DNA from: JAABRU01 sp964505535
GTDB taxonomy: Bacteria > Desulfobacterota > Desulfobacteria > Desulfobacterales > Desulfococcaceae
Length of the DNA stretch: 12,027 nt
Reading direction: 5' to 3'
Assembly (NCBI GenBank): GCA_964505535.1
Contig: CAZDIU010000153.1
Coordinates: forward strand, 1-12,027
A program made the translations under genes and the position numbers. Of the stretch, positions 1 to 6,264 are shown piece by piece. Numbering within the stretch: the first letter of the stretch is position 1; every line of letters begins with the position of its first letter. Below the pieces are notes generated by a model. The model ran no database searches. It saw nothing but the letters and a program-made list of their open reading frames with translations, and was not told the origin of the DNA.

Positions 1-1
1 A

Positions 2-928
2 ATCACCCTGCTGATTTTTGATCAGGAGCTCAATCCCTCCCAGATTCGCTCCATCACGGATCAGGTGGAGATCAAGGTCATTGACCGTACCCAGCTCATC
101 CTTGACATTTTTGCCCAGCGCGCGCAGACCCGTGAGGGAAAACTGCAGGTGGAACTGGCCCAGTTGAAATACCTGCTGCCCCGGCTGGTGACAAAAAACA
201 CGGCCATGTCCCGTCTTGCAGGCGGCATCGGCGGACGCGGCCCCGGAGAAACCAAACTGGAAATCAACCGGCGCCGGGTGCGGGAACGCATCAAACGGCT
301 GGAAAAATCTCTGGATGAGGTGGTGAAACAGCGCAGGCAGCAGAAAGCCCGGCGGAGCAAAAAAGAGCTTCCGGTCATTTCCATCATCGGATATACCAAT
401 GCCGGGAAATCCACCCTGCTCAACACCCTGACCCAAAGCCGGGTGCTGGCCGAAAACCGGCTGTTCGCCACCCTTGATCCGGCCAGCAGACGCCTGCGGT
501 TTCCCAGAGAAACAGAGGTCATCATCACAGACACGGTGGGGTTTATCCGGGATCTGCCCAAAGACCTGATGGTGGCATTCCGGGCCACTCTGGAGGAACT
601 GCACAGCGCGGATTTGCTTCTTCATGTGGTGGATGTCAGCAATCCCCGGCATGTGGAACAGATTGCTTCGGTGGAACGCATCCTTTCGGAACTCGGACTT
701 GAAAATATCCGCATGATCCGGGTTCTGAACAAACAGGATCTGGTGGACGCGGAAGAGCTGACAATGCGGATAAAAACACTTGACGGCATTCCTGTCTCAG
801 CCCATGATCGATCCACCCTGATGCCGCTGATTGACAGAATGGAAACAGAAATAATGGAAATAGGCAGGCTTGCAGACTCCGGATTCTGGACAGCAGGGGA
901 AAAGCTTTCTGATGCCGTTGCAGAATAA
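2..928 (+). CDS. hflX: GTPase HflX, C-terminal 308 residues (5' end outside window)
   Basis: The frame is open to the left edge of the window, so the gene starts upstream; the ATG at 65 is only an internal Met. HflX is a TRAFAC-class GTPase that binds the 50S subunit and splits stalled or hibernating 70S ribosomes under stress. Visible in order: the end of the N-terminal HflX domain (LLIFDQELNPSQ), the family glycine-rich segment GGIGGRGPGETKLE near 220-260, a basic helical linker, then the G domain with G1 GYTNAGKST (389-415), G3 DTVGF (from 530) and G4 NKQD (from 728). All nucleotide-binding motifs are intact. The C-terminus is short, with no extended tail after the G domain. The gene is followed 58 bp later by a phosphatase gene on the same strand. 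Family assignment is secure from the motifs. Confidence 0.95.
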   Translation: MTLLIFDQELNPSQIRSITDQVEIKVIDRTQLILDIFAQRAQTREGKLQVELAQLKYLLPRLVTKNTAMSRLAGGIGGRGPGETKLEINRRRVRERIKRLEKSLDEVVKQRRQQKARRSKKELPVISIIGYTNAGKSTLLNTLTQSRVLAENRLFATLDPASRRLRFPRETEVIITDTVGFIRDLPKDLMVAFRATLEELHSADLLLHVVDVSNPRHVEQIASVERILSELGLENIRMIRVLNKQDLVDAEELTMRIKTLDGIPVSAHDRSTLMPLIDRMETEIMEIGRLADSGFWTAGEKLSDAVAE

Positions 929-950
929 GAGCACCTGAAAACCTTTCCGG

Positions 951-978
951 TTGACATTCTCAGGAAAATATATAGATT
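951..978 (+). promoter_or_regulatory. possible sigma-70-type promoter before the phosphatase gene
   Basis: TTGACA at 951-956 is a perfect -35 hexamer. A 16-bp spacer leads to TAGATT at 973-978, which matches the -10 consensus at four of six positions. Transcription would start about 985, almost on the ATG at 987, and there is no Shine-Dalgarno sequence in front of that ATG. This would fit a leaderless message, but read-through from hflX is equally possible. Low confidence because the -10 is weak. Confidence 0.3.
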
Positions 979-986
979 GACATTGT

Positions 987-1769
987 ATGGATATTGAATA
1001 CATCAGACGGGTCGGCATTGCTGCGGCATTTAAAGGCGGAAGTGTGCTGCGGCATTTTTTGGGGAACATATCCCGGATTGACAAGAAGGGTTCCATTGAT
1101 CTCGTGACCGAGGCGGATACCGGATCGGAAAAAGTCATTATCGAAACCATCCGGGAACGGTTTCCGGATCATTCGGTTCTGGCTGAAGAGAGCGGACAGA
1201 GCAGGGGGAATGACCGTTACAGATGGATCATTGATCCGCTGGACGGCACGACCAATTTTGCCCATGGGTTGAGTCAGTTTGCGGTCTCCATCGCTTTTGC
1301 CCTGGAGGGAGAGATGGTTGCAGGCGTTGTGCTGAACCCGGTGAGCGGAGAACTGTTTTCTGCGGTAAAGGACAAAGGCGCGCAGCTCAACGGACGGCCC
1401 ATACGGGTTTCAGACACGGAGAGTGTTTCGGAAAGCCTGGTGGTTACCGGTTTCCCCTATAATTTTAAAGAAATGTCTGCTCCGCTCATGGTTCGTTTTG
1501 CCAACTGCCTGCATGCGGCCCAGGGCGTCAGGAGACTCGGTTCCGCGGCTTTGGATCTGTGTTTTGTGGCCTGCGGCCGTTTTGACGGATTCTGGGAACA
1601 GAATCTCAAACCATGGGATACGGCAGCAGGTATGCTCATTGCAAAAGAGGCCGGAGCAAGGGTCACGGATTTCGCGTCCCATCCCTTTGACATTGACCGG
1701 AAAGAGATTCTGGCAACCAACGGCCGGATTCACAAAGAAATGCTTTGCCTTCTGGAATATAAGGAGTAA
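987..1769 (+). CDS. inositol monophosphatase family protein (SuhB-like)
   Basis: 260 aa, the usual length of the family. These Mg2+-dependent phosphatases hydrolyse myo-inositol phosphates or related sugar phosphates in the cytoplasm; bacterial SuhB members also affect rRNA transcription. The metal-site motifs are all present: DLVTEAD near residue 38, AEES near 66, the signature IDPLDGTTNF near 82-91, and WDTAAG near 205-210 with the second catalytic Asp. No signal peptide or membrane segment is seen. The ATG at 987 is chosen because the conserved N-terminal helix follows directly, but no clear ribosome binding site precedes it. The stop is 3 nt before the next start, so the two genes are almost certainly co-transcribed. 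The substrate cannot be told from sequence (inositol phosphate, NADP or fructose-1,6-bisphosphate are possible). Confidence 0.92.
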   Translation: MDIEYIRRVGIAAAFKGGSVLRHFLGNISRIDKKGSIDLVTEADTGSEKVIIETIRERFPDHSVLAEESGQSRGNDRYRWIIDPLDGTTNFAHGLSQFAVSIAFALEGEMVAGVVLNPVSGELFSAVKDKGAQLNGRPIRVSDTESVSESLVVTGFPYNFKEMSAPLMVRFANCLHAAQGVRRLGSAALDLCFVACGRFDGFWEQNLKPWDTAAGMLIAKEAGARVTDFASHPFDIDRKEILATNGRIHKEMLCLLEYKE

Positions 1770-1772
1770 CAG

Positions 1773-1967
1773 ATGCAGGACACAGAGGATATTGTGGGTT
1801 TTGAGGATTATGCCGGATGCTATGGTGATTACAGCCCGGAAGATGCGATATGCAGGAAGTTCTGCGCATTGAGGATTCGCTGCATCATTGAACGTGATCA
1901 GATTGACCTGATGGAACTGATGGAGGATTTTCCCGTTTCAGAAAACATGCTTATGACGGTTCAGTAA
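1773..1967 (+). CDS. 64-aa four-cysteine protein of unknown function
   Basis: Very short but well supported: an AAGGAG ribosome binding site overlaps the stop of the phosphatase gene (about 1761-1766) and the ATG follows with good spacing, giving translational coupling. The protein is acidic at both ends. Its core has Cys at residues 16, 27, 31 and 37 in a C-x10-C-x3-C-x5-C arrangement, within the segments GCYGDYSPED and ICRKFCALRIRC. Four cysteines in about 22 residues suggest a small metal-binding (zinc-finger-like) module, though this is inference. No membrane segment or signal peptide is visible. The gene overlaps the 3' end of the convergent dnaA-like gene by 7 bp, so TAA and TGA stops interlock. 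I do not recognise a named family. Confidence 0.75.
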   Translation: MQDTEDIVGFEDYAGCYGDYSPEDAICRKFCALRIRCIIERDQIDLMELMEDFPVSENMLMTVQ

Positions 1968-3373
1968 TCCTCCCCTGCTTTTTCCCCGGATCGCCCTCTT
2001 TCATTTATCTCTATTTTTCCGCAAAGAAAATCCAGTTGGGCTTTGAGTGTCCGATCTGCTTTCACTGCATTTTCCATCACCCCGATGGAATGGATGATGG
2101 TGCCGTGATACCGGTTGAAACTTCTGCCGATGGTCTGGAGCGGCTGATCCGTATATTTGCGCGCCAGATAAATGGCCATCTGCCGGGGCTGCACCACATT
2201 CTTTTTCCGGGATTTGGAAACCAGTTCCGTTACCGGGATATTGTAATGTTCGCTCACAACGGACTTGATCAGATCAATGGTGATAACCCTGCTCTGTTTC
2301 ACCATATTCTTCACAATGCTTTCCGCAAGCCGGATATCCACATCTTCGCCTGTCAGGGAAGCCTTGGTCATCAGGCTGATCAGTCCGCTTTCCAGCTGCC
2401 TCACATTTTCCGACAGTTCACCCGCAAGATACTCGGCCACAGGCTTGGGAACATGGCACCCGTTCACCTCTATCTTTTTTTTCAGAATTTTGATGCGGGT
2501 ACGGTAGTCCGGCGGTTCAATGCCGGAAATGATTCCGCCCGAAAGACGGGACCGGAGCTGATCATTGAGCCTGGGTATGTCCGCGGGAAGATGGCAGCTT
2601 GTGAAAATTATCTTTTTCTGAGCATTCAGCAGATAATCCAGAGCCAGGGCCAGCTCGATCTGGGTACGCTCTTTTCCTGTCAGAAAATGGACATCCTCCA
2701 GAAGAAGAACATCACAGTGCCGTCTGTATTTTTCCTTGAACTGATCAATGGTGTTGTTCCGGAAGGCATGGACCATTTCATTGGTGAAATCCTCTGCCGT
2801 CACATAAAACACATTTTCCGTTGGAAAATGGTCAATGATATGGTGTCCGATAGCCTGGGACAGGTGGCTTTTGCCCATACCGGCCTGGGACAGGAGGAAA
2901 AGCGGATTCTGGCTTCTGGTCTTGCGGGATGCCAGGGAAAGCGCGGCGGAATAGGCGAAATCATTGTTTTTTCCCACCACAAACTGATCAAAGGTGAAAT
3001 CCTTGCGCAGCAGATGTCCGCTGGACTGATAAAGATTCATCCGGGGCAGAGACATCTGCGGAGTGGGCGCCAGATTTTCGGTTTTGGGTTTTCTTTTTCT
3101 GGCTGTTTCGGCATTTTTTCTGATCCGGATTTCCAGAACACATTTTTTTCCTGTTATATTGGATATTTCTGATTCTATGAGTCTGGCATGGTTCTCCAGA
3201 ATCCGTTTCCTGAAAAAATGGTTGGGACAGGCAATGACAAAGGTGTTTCCTTCCTGGGACACACATTCAATCGGTTCAATCCACATCCGGCAGGCATGCT
3301 CCGGAATGCGTGTTTTTATCGCATTTTTCACAGTTGTCCAGATATCGGAGATATGAGCATTTTTCTGGTTCAT
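1961..3373 (-). CDS. dnaA: DnaA-family replication initiator protein, divergent paralogue
   Basis: 470 aa with the full DnaA architecture: domain I (about 8-80), a variable basic linker (85-120), AAA+ domain III opening with FTFDQFVVGKNNDFAYSAA, and domain IV at the C-terminus. Walker A is QAGMGKSHL (residues 163-171, unusual lead-in), Walker B is DVLLLEDVHFL (221-231; the usual Asp-Asp is Glu-Asp), box VII LNDQLRSRL (269-277) keeps the arginine finger, and the sensor II region ENVRQLESGL is recognisable. Domain IV departs from consensus: QPRQ replaces RPRQ (396-399), and FNRYHGTII replaces FGGRDHTTV (419-427), one residue shorter. These positions contact the DnaA box in E. coli. There is no dnaN, recF, gyrB or rpmH nearby, and the 5' flank has no recognisable DnaA boxes. 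It may be a second DnaA with different DNA specificity rather than the oriC initiator. The start ATG has only a weak ribosome binding site. Confidence 0.9.
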   Translation of the reverse strand: MNQKNAHISDIWTTVKNAIKTRIPEHACRMWIEPIECVSQEGNTFVIACPNHFFRKRILENHARLIESEISNITGKKCVLEIRIRKNAETARKRKPKTENLAPTPQMSLPRMNLYQSSGHLLRKDFTFDQFVVGKNNDFAYSAALSLASRKTRSQNPLFLLSQAGMGKSHLSQAIGHHIIDHFPTENVFYVTAEDFTNEMVHAFRNNTIDQFKEKYRRHCDVLLLEDVHFLTGKERTQIELALALDYLLNAQKKIIFTSCHLPADIPRLNDQLRSRLSGGIISGIEPPDYRTRIKILKKKIEVNGCHVPKPVAEYLAGELSENVRQLESGLISLMTKASLTGEDVDIRLAESIVKNMVKQSRVITIDLIKSVVSEHYNIPVTELVSKSRKKNVVQPRQMAIYLARKYTDQPLQTIGRSFNRYHGTIIHSIGVMENAVKADRTLKAQLDFLCGKIEINERGRSGEKAGEDY

Positions 3374-3513
3374 GTTGACAATATTCTCTGAATTATGAAA
3401 TTTATATCAATAATTTCGGCCCCTGTCAGACAGACATCCGCTTTGCCGGATCCAATCTTCGAAAGAGTCATTTTTCCCGCATCTCCGGATATTGAAAAAA
3501 CAGAATCCCTTGC

Positions 3514-3530
3514 CGGAAGTGCATCTTCCG
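3514..3530. repeat. 6-bp inverted repeat (hairpin)
   Basis: CGGAAG at 3514-3519 and CTTCCG at 3525-3530 are perfect complements around the 5-nt loop TGCAT. No T-run follows on either strand, so it is not a typical terminator. It could be a protein site or chance. Confidence 0.4.
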
Positions 3531-3687
3531 AAACACGGACAACAAATATTTGTGTTTATCTCCGAATCGTTTGTCTGCGGAAATGGATTATGAAATCTGA
3601 TATGGCCGATTTGTAGGGATTATAACCGATTTTTGCAAATTATGATGCGGGTCTTCATATACCATCTGCCCTCTTGCGTCAAATCGG

Positions 3688-3709
3688 ATATATGGAGGTG
3701 GGCATATAT
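3688..3709. repeat. 7-bp inverted repeat with 8-nt spacer
   Basis: ATATATG (3688-3694) and CATATAT (3703-3709) are perfect complements around GAGGTGGG. It lies about 315 bp upstream of the dnaA-like start. It might be an operator, but AT-rich dyads of this size can arise by chance. Confidence 0.35.
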
Positions 3710-3958
3710 TTTCCGAACCCGGTTTTATGTACCTATCCTTCCGATTTATATCAAAATAAAATATAAAACCACTAACAACTGCCCCGAAATACAGCAATTT
3801 TCCAAAGCGGTTCTTTGTATAAGCATTTTAGGCATATCCAGCGGAATTGCCCAGATCCGGGTATGGACAAACTTTCAAAAACTCATTCTTTCTTTGAATA
3901 TCATCATTTTTCAGCAACAGGAATCTGATCGGTCTGTTTTGCCTGATCGGATTTCCTT

Positions 3959-4174
3959 TTATTTCAGGAGGGCTCCAATTCCCTTCCTGTCCATCTCCTC
4001 GGCAGAGATTTTCTGATACCTTTCTATAAAGGAATCCACAGCGATCTGCAGGATGTCTTCGGCTGACATTTCAAACTCGATGGACATTTTCTTGAATTCT
4101 TTCAACTGCCTTTTGTTTAAGGTAATCGTCATTCTGCCGGATTCCGGCGTCACATGGTATCTGGTTCTTGGCAT
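3959..4174 (-). CDS. small ribbon-helix-helix (CopG/Arc-like) DNA-binding protein
   Basis: 71 aa. A GGGGAGAG ribosome binding site lies about 8 nt upstream of the ATG (reading the minus strand near 4182-4190), which supports the start. The layout fits a ribbon-helix-helix fold: a short beta strand RMTITL (residues 14-19), helix A about 20-34 (NKRQLKEFKKMSIEF), a Ser-led turn, and helix B about 37-53 (SAEDILQIAVDSFIERY). Such proteins dimerise and bind DNA through the beta strand, often as autorepressors or antitoxins. No toxin-like partner gene follows; the downstream side is non-coding. It is divergent from the sigma-54-driven operon, so it could act on the intervening dyads. The fold call is by pattern, not alignment. 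Confidence 0.7.
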   Translation of the reverse strand: MPRTRYHVTPESGRMTITLNKRQLKEFKKMSIEFEMSAEDILQIAVDSFIERYQKISAEEMDRKGIGALLK

Positions 4175-4352
4175 ATCTGTCTCTCCCCGAATGAATCAAT
4201 CTTTCACTGATTTTTAAAAAAAATGACCGCAGCCTCACGGTAACACATCGGCAAAAAAGCAGGAACATCTTTCTTACAAAAATACAGCATATGATTCAAT
4301 ACAAACTTTTCTTTTTCTCCATCCTTTCCCGGAATGCCGCACACAGGCAGGA

Positions 4353-4414
4353 GGGAATATGCTGCACAGTTCTGCAACACATGTTTCATGCAGAACTGTG
4401 CAACATCCATTCCC
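4353..4414. repeat. long imperfect palindrome with perfect 14-bp inverted-repeat core
   Basis: TGCACAGTTCTGCA (4363-4376) and TGCAGAACTGTGCA (4389-4402) are perfect complements around a 12-nt loop. Pairing resumes outside after one mismatch and a 2-nt bulge: GGGAAT (4353-4358) with ATTCCC (4409-4414). A weaker outer arm, CCGCACACAG near 4337 against CTGTGCCGG near 4420-4428, may extend it. No T-run follows on either strand. It may be a regulator binding site, a small structured RNA or a mobile palindromic element. Confidence 0.75.
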
Positions 4415-4506
4415 CATGTCTGTGCCGGACATATGATTTATTATCCTTATATATTTGACAGTTTTTTTATATATCTGTTTCAGGAATGCATTGTCCCTCC
4501 TGCAGG

Positions 4507-4525
4507 TGTTGCATGATATGCAACA
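4507..4525. promoter_or_regulatory. dyad, candidate upstream activator site for sigma-54 promoter
   Basis: TGTTGCAT (4507-4514) and ATGCAACA (4518-4525) form a perfect 8-bp inverted repeat around GAT. The centre is about 130 bp upstream of the predicted transcription start, in the normal range for enhancer-binding-protein sites. The half-site TGCAACA also occurs at 4373-4379 and around 4400-4405, inside the larger palindrome, so one regulator could recognise several copies. GTTTCAGGAATG (4477-4488) and CATTCCT...GAAAC (4524-4539) add a surrounding imperfect stem. Confidence 0.55.
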
Positions 4526-4622
4526 TTCCTTTCAGAAACATCAAATGCCGCTCCTTACGGTCTGATCTTCCAATATTTTGAAATAACAAGTAATAAAAAT
4601 ATTTTTTCAATTTTTCCGTTTC

Positions 4623-4638
4623 TGGCACACTTCATGCT
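4623..4638 (+). promoter_or_regulatory. sigma-54 (RpoN) -24/-12 promoter
   Basis: TGGCAC at 4623-4628 is the -24 element and ATGCT at 4634-4638 the -12 element, against the consensus TGGCAC-N5-TTGCW; only the first T of TTGC differs. The invariant GG (4624-4625) and GC (4636-4637) are exactly 10 nt apart, as required. Transcription would start near 4649. The ATG at 4634 is inside the -12 element, so it cannot be the start codon of a transcript made from here. A sigma-54 holoenzyme needs an AAA+ activator, which is not in this window. Confidence 0.75.
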
Positions 4639-4674
4639 TTATAAAAGAGCAGGAAAAAAACTGACATGGGACAT

Positions 4675-4706
4675 TTCCGCTTCGGCAGGTTCAGAACCCT
4701 GCGGAA
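4675..4706 (+). other. stem-loop in the 5' leader of the operon
   Basis: TTCCGC (4675-4680) pairs with GCGGAA (4701-4706), and inside it GGTT (4688-4691) can pair with AACC (4695-4698). It lies about 60 nt upstream of the first start codon and leaves the ribosome binding site free. It could stabilise the message; a regulatory role is only a guess. Confidence 0.35.
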
Positions 4707-4765
4707 GCAACGGCAGGAAATCAGAGAATGTCAGCAACAGAAACCGGGACGGAAAAGGATTTGAA

Positions 4766-5302
4766 ATGAACTCAATCATATTGAACACAGAAGGCAGAAT
4801 CGTATCCGATCAGAAGCAGACAGGTTCAAATCCTTTGAAGTATCTTAACCATCAGGTGGAACTGGGCCCGGGTTTTTCGCTCAGAAGCTACTTCAGGATG
4901 CTGGATCAGTATCCGTATTTTGGTGAAATCAATGAATTCTTCCCTCTTGTTCGGGAACAGTACCGGGAATGCCCGGAAAAGGGATGCACATGGGAGGATA
5001 TTCAATATCTGGAATTTGCCAAAACCGTTGAACTGATCGGATTTCCGTCCGAGCCCCGGCTGGAGATTTACAATGTTCTCCGGGGAATCCGGAACAGCAA
5101 AGACTGTGAAATCAAATCCCTGCTGCTGGAAAATCTGCTGGATATTCCCCTGCGGCTGGGAAAACTGAAGCATATTGTCTTCGGTGACAAAGTGGACGTG
5201 TTTGAATTTGAGACTGTATTCACCCTTTTTGAAATGATTGACGGCATAGCCTGGGAACTGAGTTTCCAGAGCGGTTCCAATTTCTGCGGCATAAGGAGGT
5301 AG
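4766..5302 (+). CDS. 178-aa protein of unknown function, first gene of operon
   Basis: The start at 4766 is chosen because AAAAGGA lies 6 nt upstream and because an earlier in-frame ATG at 4634 falls inside the sigma-54 -12 element. The product is soluble-looking, with no signal peptide or membrane segment, and has a predicted helical middle (about residues 75-145). It has several Cys, including a C-x4-C pair at 69 and 74, but no recognised motif. The stop overlaps an AAGGAGG ribosome binding site, and the universal stress gene starts 4 nt later, so translation is coupled. I do not recognise a family. Its place as first gene under the promoter suggests a role tied to the stress protein or the Tmc complex. 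Confidence 0.8.
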   Translation: MNSIILNTEGRIVSDQKQTGSNPLKYLNHQVELGPGFSLRSYFRMLDQYPYFGEINEFFPLVREQYRECPEKGCTWEDIQYLEFAKTVELIGFPSEPRLEIYNVLRGIRNSKDCEIKSLLLENLLDIPLRLGKLKHIVFGDKVDVFEFETVFTLFEMIDGIAWELSFQSGSNFCGIRR

Positions 5303-5305
5303 AGC

Positions 5306-6229
5306 ATGTTTAAGAAAATAATGTTTGCAACAACGGCCTCGGCAGCCAGTGACAATGCAGCCCATGTGGCCTTTGACCTGGCAAAGAAATATGAAGCGGA
5401 TCTGAAGGTGTTTCATGTGTTTGGGATGCCTTCGAGAGGATTCAGCACCACAGTGAAGGATATGCGCACCGGCGATGAGATTCCCAATGATCAGGATTAT
5501 ACCCAGTGGGTGCTGGAGGAGATGAAAAACACCTATGAGAAACAGAGTGAAAACGTCAAGAGTCTGAAATTCGAGACAATGGCCGGGGTTCCCCATACCG
5601 AGATTCTGCGTATGGCAAGAAAGGACGGTACAGATCTGATCGTCATGGGCGCGCATACCCGTGAGGAGGATGTGGGGGCAACCCGGTACCGGAGCGTGAT
5701 CGGCAGCACCATGCAGCGGGTGGCCAGAGGGGCCAGATGTCCTGTTCTCATTGTCAGTCGGCCCTGCACCACCTGTTTCTGGTATTTTTCCAATATTGTA
5801 TTCTGCACGGATTTTTCAAAGGCTGCGGATTCAGCTTTCAAATTTGCGTTCAAGGTGGCGAATTACATCGGATGCAAGATTTACCTCTTCCACTGTCTGG
5901 ACATGAGTGCCATTGCCGGCGGCAAGGTTTTTGAGCAGAAAGAAATTGAGGAGAAAATCGCGGCAGCCAAAGAGCGGATTGAAAAACGCTATGTGGCAGA
6001 GATGGAGGGTTTTGACAACTATGAAATCGAGGTGCTGGAAGGGATTCCCTATATCGAGATTGTCAAATATTCCAGGAAGGTCAACGGAGATTTGATTATC
6101 ATGGCCCATCACACCAAGGAAATCGATCCGGAACAGGCGCTTCTGGGCAGTACGGTGGAACAGGTGGTGCTGCGCGCTTCCTGCCCGGTGGCAAGCGTCA
6201 ACCGGCCCGATATGGTGGTGGAAGAATAA
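5306..6229 (+). CDS. tandem-domain universal stress protein
   Basis: 307 aa with two UspA domains (about 1-151 and 160-300), each opening with a beta strand and an early Asp or related residue and ending in the C-terminal GST region. In domain 1 the ATP-loop region reads GAHT (115-118) then GST (133-135); in domain 2 AHHT (267-270) then GST (281-283). The classical G-x2-G-x9-G-S/T loop therefore lacks its second Gly in domain 1 and both Gly in domain 2, so nucleotide binding may be changed. A CTTC motif (Cys154, Cys157) sits in the linker between domains. The ribosome binding site AAGGAGG overlaps the previous stop. The protein is cytoplasmic; Usp proteins usually act as stress or energy-status sensors. 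Its operon position links it to anaerobic electron transfer. Confidence 0.93.
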   Translation: MFKKIMFATTASAASDNAAHVAFDLAKKYEADLKVFHVFGMPSRGFSTTVKDMRTGDEIPNDQDYTQWVLEEMKNTYEKQSENVKSLKFETMAGVPHTEILRMARKDGTDLIVMGAHTREEDVGATRYRSVIGSTMQRVARGARCPVLIVSRPCTTCFWYFSNIVFCTDFSKAADSAFKFAFKVANYIGCKIYLFHCLDMSAIAGGKVFEQKEIEEKIAAAKERIEKRYVAEMEGFDNYEIEVLEGIPYIEIVKYSRKVNGDLIIMAHHTKEIDPEQALLGSTVEQVVLRASCPVASVNRPDMVVEE

Positions 6230-6264
6230 AATATGTTATCCGCGGTTGACGAATAGCATCATTT

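Larger units (their letters stand above)
3374..3958. other. 585-bp non-coding region between dnaA-like gene and small regulator
   Basis: No convincing gene is present: the open frames here lack ribosome binding sites and have unlikely compositions. The stretch is more AT-rich than the flanking genes. It contains a 6-bp-stem hairpin (3514-3530), a 7-bp dyad (3688-3709) and two copies of the 11-mer ATTTATATCAA (3400-3410 and 3744-3754). It should hold the promoter of the dnaA-like gene at its left end and the 3' flank of the RHH gene at its right end. No sequence close to the E. coli DnaA box was found. Confidence 0.6.
4175..4765. promoter_or_regulatory. 590-bp regulatory region upstream of the usp-tmc operon
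   Basis: This stretch separates the RHH gene from the plus-strand operon and shows no gene. Its parts are a long imperfect palindrome (about 4353-4414), a second compact dyad (4507-4525) nested in a larger imperfect stem, an AT-rich tract (about 4568-4620), a sigma-54 promoter (4623-4638) and a 5' leader of about 117 nt with a stem-loop. The order of dyads, AT-rich tract and -24/-12 promoter matches the usual layout of enhancer-dependent promoters. Confidence 0.7.

Noticed and set aside
2036..3172. 378-aa open frame on the plus strand
   Set aside because: It is antisense to the dnaA-like gene, which has clear family motifs; the composition is typical of a shadow frame.
3374..3958. oriC with standard DnaA boxes
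   Set aside because: No match close to TTATNCACA was found here; the best near-match, TTATCCTTA at 4441, is outside and weak.
3395..4016. Plus-strand open frames of 73 and 127 codons in the non-coding stretch
   Set aside because: No ribosome binding sites, no recognisable domains, and the second runs antisense into the RHH gene.
4568..4620. IHF site between the dyads and the sigma-54 promoter
   Set aside because: The tract is AT-rich and may be bent, but no sequence matches the IHF consensus well enough.
4634..4765. Longer form of the 178-aa protein starting at ATG 4634
   Set aside because: That ATG is part of the sigma-54 -12 element and has no ribosome binding site, while 4766 has one.
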